Source of the DNA: Alphaproteobacteria bacterium
GTDB lineage: Bacteria; Pseudomonadota; Alphaproteobacteria; Sphingomonadales; Sphingomonadaceae
Assembly (NCBI GenBank): GCA_005882415.1
Contig: VBAE01000082.1
Location: forward strand, 1 to 11,362
Reading direction: 5' to 3'
DNA length: 11,362 bases
The position numbers and the translations under genes were made by a program. This document shows, in pieces, positions 1 through 5,477 of the stretch; positions within the stretch are counted from its first letter, which is position 1; each line of letters begins with the position of its first letter. Under the pieces are notes generated by a model, which made no database searches, had not been told where the DNA came from, and was given only the letters and a program-made list of their open reading frames with translations.

Positions 1-480
1 CAGCCGAGCCTGGTGGGCACCGGTACCGAGGATTATATCGGCACCGCCTGGGGCCAGGGCGCCTATGTGAACCGATTCCAGGGCGCCCCGGTCGCCGACG
101 AGGCCTTGGGCCGCTGGACCTTCTACCGCTTCCACGTCCCCGACCCCATTTTCTTCGCGCGGGGGATCGAGGTGTCGCTCCAGCAAGTGGGCGGCGCCCG
201 CAAGGCGGACGTAATCGCGCTCCAGAAGGCCGGCGTGCCGCTGATCCCGGTCACCATCGACCCGGGCTCGCGGGTCAATTTCCAGCAGCTCCTGACCAGG
301 AACCCGCCGGTGCCGCTGACCGACCCGTCGCTGCCCGACGGCTGGACCAATTTCTACCGGAGCGACGATGTCGCCGCAGTCGCCTATTTCTACCTGGACC
401 GGCCCGAGAACGGCCTCCCCGCCCTCGCTCCCGGCTCGGAGCGGACGGCCGCGCTGCGACCGCCCGCACCGAAGAGATAG
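1..480 (+). CDS. DUF2961 / GH172 family glycoside hydrolase, C-terminal part (5' end outside window)
   Basis: The reading frame is open from base 1 and ends at TAG 478-480, giving 159 visible residues; the true start lies to the left. Near the visible beginning is GTGTEDYIGTAW, the signature block of DUF2961, followed by YRFHVPDPIFF, which matches the family's conserved strand before the final beta-sandwich. By established knowledge DUF2961 corresponds to glycoside hydrolase family GH172, whose characterised members act on fructofuranose or D-arabinofuranose linkages. The Glu-Asp of the TEDY block lies in the conserved active-site region of the family. The gene converges on a TonB-dependent receptor with only 6 bases between stop codons, which suggests, as inference, a locus for import and hydrolysis of a furanose-containing glycan. 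The visible part cannot show a signal peptide or fix the substrate. The family call is firm. Confidence 0.85.
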   Translation, partial: QPSLVGTGTEDYIGTAWGQGAYVNRFQGAPVADEALGRWTFYRFHVPDPIFFARGIEVSLQQVGGARKADVIALQKAGVPLIPVTIDPGSRVNFQQLLTRNPPVPLTDPSLPDGWTNFYRSDDVAAVAYFYLDRPENGLPALAPGSERTAALRPPAPKR

Positions 481-486
481 CCGCCT

Positions 487-3327
487 TTAGAAGCGGAAGC
501 GGATGCCGCCGGAGAGGACCGATTCCTCGAACCGCACCACCATCGGGAAGATCTCCGGAGCGCTCGCCACGCCGCCCGGATAGTTCACCCGGACGATGTC
601 CGACTTGAACGGCGAGCCGAGGATGTTCGTCCAGTCGAAGAACACGGTGAGATTCTCATTGACCGCATAGCTGCTCGACCAGTCGAGCCTCGACACGGGG
701 TGACCGCGGCCCTGCAGCGTGAAGAAATTGTCGCGCTCGGCAAGGTCGCCCTCGGCGAAGCCGGTGCGGTGGTTGTAGGCGAGGCGCAGCGTCAACCCGC
801 CCCCTTCGTACATGCCGACGAGGTTGTAGGTCCATTTCGATACGTCCGGCAGCCGAAGCCGCTCGATGCTGTGGCTCGGGTTCGGGATCGTCTCGACCTG
901 TCCCGGCGGCGAGTGCGGATCGATCAGTTCCGGCACGAAGACCGAGAAGTTCGCCGCATTGTCGAGATAGGTGACGTTGGCCTGGACGCCGAAATTGCGA
1001 AGCCAGCTCGGCACACCGCCGAAGTCGAAGAAGGTCGTCGCCTGCGCCTCGAAGCCCTGAACCCGCCCGGCGCCGGTATTGACCGGGGTCGTGACCAGCA
1101 GTGGCAGCCCCGTCTCGAGATCGGGCTGATCGTACTCCCGGGCGACGTTGGCGACGAAGCCGTGCATGTCCCGCCTGAACGCGGTCAGCGACGCGAAACC
1201 GGTGCGCGAGAAGTAATATTCCAGCGAGACGTCGAAATTGTTCGACGTCAGCGGCTTCAGATTCGGATTGCCGACTCGGCCCGTCCGGGCGCAGCCCGGA
1301 TTGGCGCCGCAGCCCGGAACCGGATCGAGCGCCAGCGACGGATTGAGCTGGGCGAAGGTCGGCCGGGTCCGGGTCTGCGTCGCAGCCAGGCGGAGCTGGA
1401 GCTGCGGGGTGAAGGCGATCCGCAGGTTCGCGTTGGGCAGGAAGTCGGTATATTCGTTCTGGACGTCGACCGGGACCACGCTCGGGAAGCTGAACGCGGT
1501 GCCGTGGATATTCTCCTCGGTCTTCACCACCCGCGCGCCGAGCTGGCCGTCGATGACCACTCCCCCGCCCGCTTCGAACTGATAGTTGAGCTGGCCGTAG
1601 CCCGCGTAGGACTTCTCGTTGATCCGGAAGGTCCGGGTCGGATCGGTGGGCGGACCGTCGAGCGACCCGGAGTGGGTCAGGTTGATGTTGAACTGCCGAA
1701 GCTCGGTCAGATTGTCCCAGACGCTGCCGAAGCTCGGCGACAGCCAGGTCAGCGGGAAGGGCTTGTGGTTGTCGCCGCGGAAGGCGGGATCGTGCAGGAT
1801 ATATTCCAGCGGCACCGCGCCGATGTGGATGCCCCGGTCGCGAAGGTTCCAATAGAAGGCGCCGCCGACGTTGGAGGCATCGCGGTTGACGTAGCGCACG
1901 CCCCACTGGATCTTGGGAAGCCAGTCCAGCCCCGCCGGCTCATATTCGAAGTCGAGCCGGGCCTGCCAGTCGTCGCCCTTGGCCGTCGCATAGTCTTCGA
2001 AGAAGCCGCGATAATTGTAGATCGTGGGATCGGCCGGATCGATTCCGCGGACCTGGAAAGTCGGGCCGGAGCCGCCGACGGGGCCGGTATACCAGTCGAC
2101 CGAATAATTGTTGGTGTTGATCTCGTAATCGATGCTTTCGGTGCGCAGGTTGAATTCGCTGCTGGTGCGGGCGATGTCGGCGGTGACCTTCAGCGGCCCC
2201 GCGTCGTAGCTGCCGCCGACGGCGAACTGGTAGGTGTTGGTCTTGCGCTTCGTGGCGCCCTGGAAGCCCCAGGTCTGGTTGCCGCCGCAGCAGGCGGTGG
2301 GACGGTTCACGGTGCCGCTGAGGATGTGGTTGGTGCCGGGCTCGAAAACGAGGTTCTCGTAGCTCGCGCCGCCCCACAGAGGCTGCGCCCACATCCGGTC
2401 GGTGACGTCGGCGCGGTAGCCCTGCCAGAGGCCCTCGACATAGAATTCGAGGCCCGGCGATGGGCGCCACTGAAGGGCGCCGTTGACCGACGGGCGCCAG
2501 CGATTGCCTTCGTTATAATGGATTTCCGGCCAGTCGGGCGAGCGGCCGCCGGCGAGGTCGGCGATGAAGAAGCCGTGGCGCCGGACCGAATCCTGGTAGC
2601 GCATCTGGGTGTAGGAGAAGTTGATCAGGGCGCCGAACTCGCCCGCGCCGGTGTCCCAGCGGTTGCTGATCAGGAGCTGTGCGCCGGGCTTGGCGTCGCG
2701 CGACTGCTGCGGATAATTCCCCCAGACCGAGCCGGCGACCTCGAAGCCGGTGAAGTCGAACGGACGGCGCGAGCGGACGTTGATGAGGCCGGAGACGCCG
2801 GCTTCGACGATATTGGCGGTCGAGGTCTTGAACGCCTCGATCGCGCTGATCCCGCCGGCCGGAAAATCCTGGAGAGCGACCGAACGGGTCTCGGCGGTAA
2901 AGATCTCGCGGCCGTTATAGGTGGTCGCATAGAAGCGCTCATCAAGGCCGCGGAGCAGCACCCTGCTCGCCTCCCCGCCTTCCCGCTGGACCTGGATGCC
3001 CGGGATTCGCGCGGCGGTGTCGGAGACGGCGACGTCGGGGAGCTTGCCGATATCCTCGGCAACGATCGCATCGACGATCTGCTCGGAATTGCGCTTGATG
3101 TTCTGGGCGGACTGGAGGCTCTTGCGAAGCCCGGTGACGACGATCTCGTCATCGCCGGCCGCATCGGCGGCGGTCGCCTGGGCGGGATCGGCGGCGCCGA
3201 CCGTTCCGGCTTGCGGATCTGCTGGGGATTCCTGCGCCTGCGGCTGCTGGTCCTGGGCCATGGCCGGCGATGCGACGAGCGCAGCGGCAACCGACGAAGA
3301 ACAGAGCACGAGAGTCTTCACGCGCAT
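487..3327 (-). CDS. TonB-dependent receptor, TonB-Xanth-Caul type (probable glycan uptake)
   Basis: This 946-residue outer-membrane receptor would import a substrate using TonB-ExbBD energy. Residues 1-24 form a signal peptide ending in Ala-Met-Ala before Gln25. A Gln/Ala-rich linker follows, then a candidate TonB box (DDEIVVTGLR, about 59-68). The plug begins with the KRNSEQIVDAI and AEDIGKLPD blocks typical of the TonB-Xanth-Caul subfamily (TIGR01782), which in sphingomonads, Caulobacter and Xanthomonas is often linked to plant carbohydrates. The beta barrel ends in GGIRFRF with terminal Phe, the usual barrel-assembly signal. The ATG start is backed by an AGGGGAGG ribosome site four to five bases upstream. 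Cys346-Cys347 and Cys673/Cys679 fall in predicted extracellular loops. A glycan substrate is inferred from the subfamily and the convergent GH172 gene. The 121 bases upstream, after the deacylase gene, can hold its own promoter. Confidence 0.93.
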   Translation of the reverse strand: MRVKTLVLCSSSVAAALVASPAMAQDQQPQAQESPADPQAGTVGAADPAQATAADAAGDDEIVVTGLRKSLQSAQNIKRNSEQIVDAIVAEDIGKLPDVAVSDTAARIPGIQVQREGGEASRVLLRGLDERFYATTYNGREIFTAETRSVALQDFPAGGISAIEAFKTSTANIVEAGVSGLINVRSRRPFDFTGFEVAGSVWGNYPQQSRDAKPGAQLLISNRWDTGAGEFGALINFSYTQMRYQDSVRRHGFFIADLAGGRSPDWPEIHYNEGNRWRPSVNGALQWRPSPGLEFYVEGLWQGYRADVTDRMWAQPLWGGASYENLVFEPGTNHILSGTVNRPTACCGGNQTWGFQGATKRKTNTYQFAVGGSYDAGPLKVTADIARTSSEFNLRTESIDYEINTNNYSVDWYTGPVGGSGPTFQVRGIDPADPTIYNYRGFFEDYATAKGDDWQARLDFEYEPAGLDWLPKIQWGVRYVNRDASNVGGAFYWNLRDRGIHIGAVPLEYILHDPAFRGDNHKPFPLTWLSPSFGSVWDNLTELRQFNINLTHSGSLDGPPTDPTRTFRINEKSYAGYGQLNYQFEAGGGVVIDGQLGARVVKTEENIHGTAFSFPSVVPVDVQNEYTDFLPNANLRIAFTPQLQLRLAATQTRTRPTFAQLNPSLALDPVPGCGANPGCARTGRVGNPNLKPLTSNNFDVSLEYYFSRTGFASLTAFRRDMHGFVANVAREYDQPDLETGLPLLVTTPVNTGAGRVQGFEAQATTFFDFGGVPSWLRNFGVQANVTYLDNAANFSVFVPELIDPHSPPGQVETIPNPSHSIERLRLPDVSKWTYNLVGMYEGGGLTLRLAYNHRTGFAEGDLAERDNFFTLQGRGHPVSRLDWSSSYAVNENLTVFFDWTNILGSPFKSDIVRVNYPGGVASAPEIFPMVVRFEESVLSGGIRFRF

Positions 3328-3399
3328 TTTTGCCTCCCCTGTATCAAGCCCTTCTGCGAGGGCCTTTCAGGCGCTTCCTTAGAGCAAGGCGAAGGGCCG

Positions 3400-3416
3400 T
3401 AACAACCCATTTGTAA
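3400..3416. promoter_or_regulatory. Imperfect inverted repeat upstream of the TonB receptor (possible operator)
   Basis: The 17-base segment reads TAACAA-CCCAT-TTGTAA, with five of six arm positions complementary. It is an AT-rich island in an otherwise GC-rich gap, about 73 bases upstream of the receptor start. The spacing would fit an operator or promoter element, but no known regulator consensus was recognised, and a chance match is quite possible. Confidence 0.25.
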
Positions 3417-3448
3417 GATTTATGACAGCCTGTGGCAGCAGTGCCTCA

Positions 3449-3925
3449 TCATGGATCAGAATGGCCCGGGCGGCAGGCGTCCGCCCATTCGGCGCCGACG
3501 ATCTGGGCGAGCCGCTCGGGCGTTACCTCGACCGAGGAGTTCAAGGAGCCGGCGGCCGGATAGACGATGTCGAAGTCCCTGAGCGAGACGTCGCAGCGGA
3601 TCGGCAGCGGCGTCGCCAGGCCGAAGGGGCAGACGCCGCCGACAGGATGGCCAGTGAGAGCGAGCGTCTCTTCCGGTCCGAGCATCCTCGGCCGCCCGCC
3701 GAACGCGGCCTTGCACTTGACGTTGTCGAGCCGCGCGTCGCCGCGGGTGACGAGCAGAAGCACCTCGTCCTTCACGCGAATGGCGAGCGTCTTGGCGATC
3801 CGCCCCGGCTCGACGCCGAGCGCCTGCGCGGCGAGGTCGACGGTCGCGGTGCTCTCCTCGACTTCGATGATCGGCAGGTCCGGCGCATATGCGGCCAGCC
3901 AGGCGCGCACCGATTCAAGGCTCAA
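3449..3925 (-). CDS. YbaK/EbsC-type aminoacyl-tRNA deacylase domain protein
   Basis: This 158-residue cytoplasmic protein consists of a single YbaK/aminoacyl-tRNA-synthetase-associated domain, which hydrolyses mischarged aminoacyl-tRNA in trans. Visible family features are STATVDLAAQALGV (about 25-38), the conserved lysine in GRIAKTL (Lys45), the VGGVCPFG glycine loop (residues 95-102) and AGSLNSSVEV (125-134). The length fits free-standing YbaK-like proteins. The start is TTG at 3925: a GGGGGAG ribosome site lies seven bases upstream, whereas the GTG further upstream in another frame meets a stop after three codons. The GGVCPFG loop has Cys99 where many relatives have Ser or Pro; which tRNA and amino acid it edits cannot be told from sequence alone. 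It is divergent from the lipoprotein gene across a 137-base gap that can hold both promoters. No functional link to the receptor downstream is evident. Confidence 0.88.
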   Translation of the reverse strand: MSLESVRAWLAAYAPDLPIIEVEESTATVDLAAQALGVEPGRIAKTLAIRVKDEVLLLVTRGDARLDNVKCKAAFGGRPRMLGPEETLALTGHPVGGVCPFGLATPLPIRCDVSLRDFDIVYPAAGSLNSSVEVTPERLAQIVGAEWADACRPGHSDP

Positions 3926-4062
3926 GACGTCACTCCCCCGGTTCGCGAACGGATGCTCGCCATTGCCTGCCGCATGGCACGGGTCTAGCCTTTGCGCAGC
4001 CGCAGCGCCAAGCCCGCATCGAAACGCGCCTGGCTGCGTTGGGCGGCGACAAGGAGGTCCCG

Positions 4063-4443
4063 ATGCGCGCCCTGCTTCTCCTCATCGCCCTGTCCGGCTG
4101 CGCCGCCGCGGCCACCGATTCCGCCGGCAGCCAGGACGCGCTCGGCCGAGAGCTTGCCGGGATGACGGCGGGCGAGCCGGCGAACTGCGTCTCGAGCAGC
4201 GGCACCGGCGGCTCGCTTCAGGTGGTCGACGATCAGACCCTCGTCTACCGCACCGGCCGGACGACCTGGGTCAACCATCTCGCCTCGGGCTGCCCTGGCA
4301 TGCGGCCTCTCGACACTCTGATCGTCGAGGCGAACGGCTCGCAATATTGCCGCGGCGACCGGATCCGAAGCGTCGCGCCCGGCCAGTCCATCCCGGGGCC
4401 GACCTGCGTGCTCGGCGATTTCACGCCCTACCGGACCCGCTGA
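4063..4443 (+). CDS. Small cysteine-containing lipoprotein (possibly DUF6491-like)
   Basis: The 126-residue product starts with a short hydrophobic stretch and the lipobox Leu10-Ser11-Gly12-Cys13, so it is predicted to be lipidated at Cys13 and membrane anchored. The ATG at 4063 was chosen over a longer open frame because AAGGAGG lies just upstream and because only this start gives a proper lipoprotein signal. The mature part holds four more cysteines (42, 77, 96, 115), which could form two disulfides. The pattern of an early Cys-Val, a DDQTLVYRTG strand, a GCPG turn, a YCRGDRI block and a final Cys resembles my recollection of the DUF6491 family of proteobacterial secreted proteins, whose function is unknown. 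That assignment is tentative. The glycosylase gene follows after 21 bases, so the two may be co-transcribed, although no shared role is obvious. Confidence 0.75.
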   Translation: MRALLLLIALSGCAAAATDSAGSQDALGRELAGMTAGEPANCVSSSGTGGSLQVVDDQTLVYRTGRTTWVNHLASGCPGMRPLDTLIVEANGSQYCRGDRIRSVAPGQSIPGPTCVLGDFTPYRTR

Positions 4444-4464
4444 GGAAGCGGCATCGGTCTTCAT

Positions 4465-4950
4465 ATGCTCAAGCGGTCCTTCCCGCCGGTTGTCGACGCG
4501 CGGACCCGGCTGCTCCTGCTCGGAAGCCTGCCGGGCGAGCAATCGCTCGCGCGCGGCCGCTATTACGCCCATCCCCGCAACCAGTTCTGGCGGCTGGTCG
4601 GCGGAGTGATCGGCCGCGACGTGGAGGCGCTGGACTATGAGGAGCGTTTAAAGGCGCTGCTCGGCGCGGGCGTGGGCCTGTGGGACGTGGTCGGCTCCGC
4701 CACCCGCGCCGGGAGCCTCGACACCAACATCCGCGGCCACAGCGCCAATCCGCTCGCCGACCTCGCCGCAAGCCTCCCGCAGCTCAAAGCGGTCGGCTTC
4801 AACGGCGGCACCTCCGCCCGGCTCGGAGCGCCCCTTCTCGCCGCCGACCCGCGCCTCACCCTCCTCCCGCTCCCTTCGAGCAGCCCGGCCTACACCCGCC
4901 CCTTCGCCGAGAAGCTAGAGCGATGGATGGCGCTCCGGGCGTTTCTCTGA
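4465..4950 (+). CDS. DNA-deoxyinosine (hypoxanthine) glycosylase, uracil-DNA glycosylase superfamily family 6
   Basis: This 161-residue enzyme is predicted to remove deaminated bases, chiefly hypoxanthine, from DNA as the first step of base excision repair. Motif 1 is LLLGSLPGEQSL (about residues 17-28), followed by YYAHPRNQFW, in which Asn39 matches the residue known to be catalytically important in family-6 hypoxanthine-DNA glycosylases. The motif-2 loop is LPSSSPA (136-142), as expected for this family. The length is close to the usual 160-170 residues. No clear ribosome site lies directly before ATG 4465; GAGGAAG overlaps the preceding stop codon about 16 bases away, so translation may depend on coupling with the lipoprotein gene. 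The fold and family are firm. The exact base preference is inferred from family members. Confidence 0.9.
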   Translation: MLKRSFPPVVDARTRLLLLGSLPGEQSLARGRYYAHPRNQFWRLVGGVIGRDVEALDYEERLKALLGAGVGLWDVVGSATRAGSLDTNIRGHSANPLADLAASLPQLKAVGFNGGTSARLGAPLLAADPRLTLLPLPSSSPAYTRPFAEKLERWMALRAFL

Positions 4951-5012
4951 GCGGCACGCTGAGGAAAATTGGGGACGAACGCCGCGCTCACCGGTTGCAC
5001 ATAAGCGAGGGG

Positions 5013-5019
5013 ATGTTAT
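5013..5019 (+). promoter_or_regulatory. ATGTTAT element, possible Zur half-site
   Basis: The heptamer ATGTTAT is identical to the half-site core of many proteobacterial Zur (zinc uptake regulator) boxes and lies ten bases before the start of the small exported protein that precedes the ZnuD-like receptor. The opposite half (ATAACAT) is not present at the expected spacing, so a full operator is not supported. It is recorded because zinc control would fit the context. Confidence 0.2.
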
Positions 5020-5029
5020 CTCGTGCCCC

Positions 5030-5383
5030 GTGCGGTTCTGGGTCACACTCATCATGCTTGCCGCCCTGGTCTTCGGGCCAGGGACGTCCGTCGCCGCCTC
5101 CATCTGCCGGCACGACGGCATGACCGCGCACATCGCCGCACGCGAGAGCGGCAATCTCGCCAAGGCCGCCTCCGCCCTTGCCGAGGAATCGGCCGGCGCG
5201 GTCGCGGCCAAGAAGAGCGCACCCGCCAGCGGCGCCTCGGTCTCGGCCCCGGCCGACATGCTCGCCCCGCCGCCACTGCCCTTGCCGGCGATCGAGGCTG
5301 CCACGCTCGCCCCGCACGCGACTGAGATTCCCGCGCTCGCCGGCCTCAATCCCAGGCCGCCGCTGCCGCCGCCGCTCGGCTGA
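5030..5383 (+). CDS. Small exported Ala/Pro-rich protein of unknown function
   Basis: The gene encodes a 117-residue protein that I do not recognise. Residues 1-23 look like a signal peptide: Arg2, a hydrophobic core, then a GPGTSVAA cleavage region before Ser24. The mature part begins with SICRHDGMTAHIA, holding the only mature cysteine and two of the three histidines, continues as an Ala-rich helix-like stretch with acidic and lysine residues, and ends in a Pro-rich tail (LNPRPPLPPPLG). The GTG at 5030 is preferred because it gives a positively charged n-region; ATG at 5054 is an alternative with a shorter signal. The ribosome site is poor, with GCGAGGGG about 17 bases upstream. The ZnuD-like receptor starts 94 bases downstream on the same strand, so a periplasmic role linked to that receptor is inferred, possibly metal handling. 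Composition and exportability support a real gene. Confidence 0.65.
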   Translation: MRFWVTLIMLAALVFGPGTSVAASICRHDGMTAHIAARESGNLAKAASALAEESAGAVAAKKSAPASGASVSAPADMLAPPPLPLPAIEAATLAPHATEIPALAGLNPRPPLPPPLG

Positions 5384-5416
5384 CGGCCCCAATTTCCCGC
5401 ACATAAGACTGAAAGC

Positions 5417-5438
5417 CGCGCCTTTTCGTGGAGGCGCG
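5417..5438 (+). other. Short GC-rich hairpin between the small exported protein and the ZnuD-like receptor
   Basis: CGCGCC (5417-5422) and GGCGCG (5433-5438) form six perfect pairs with a ten-base loop in the 94-base gap. No T-tract follows, so it is not a convincing intrinsic terminator. It could modulate messenger stability between the two genes or be chance in GC-rich DNA. Confidence 0.25.
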
Positions 5439-5477
5439 CGAGCAGCCGTCAGGCCGCGATACCCAAGGACTTCCGTT

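Noticed and set aside
3348..3363. Hairpin GCCCT-TCTGCG-AGGGC as a terminator after the deacylase gene
   Set aside because: The stem is only five pairs with no T-tract on the relevant strand, and it sits within 25 bases of the receptor start, so it is not a convincing terminator.
700..3402. A 900-codon open frame on the plus strand opposite the large TonB receptor
   Set aside because: It lies exactly antisense to a well-recognised receptor. It reads as Arg/Gly/Ala/Val-rich sequence without domains or signal peptide, and arises from strong third-position GC bias.
3889..4062. A 58-codon N-terminal extension of the lipoprotein
   Set aside because: It overlaps the start of the divergent deacylase gene and lacks a ribosome site. 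The ATG at 4063 has AAGGAGG and a proper lipobox.
5178..5477. A 100-codon N-terminal extension of the ZnuD-like receptor
   Set aside because: The extension is Arg/Pro-rich, overlaps the small exported protein gene in another frame, and would bury the signal peptide that begins at ATG 5478.
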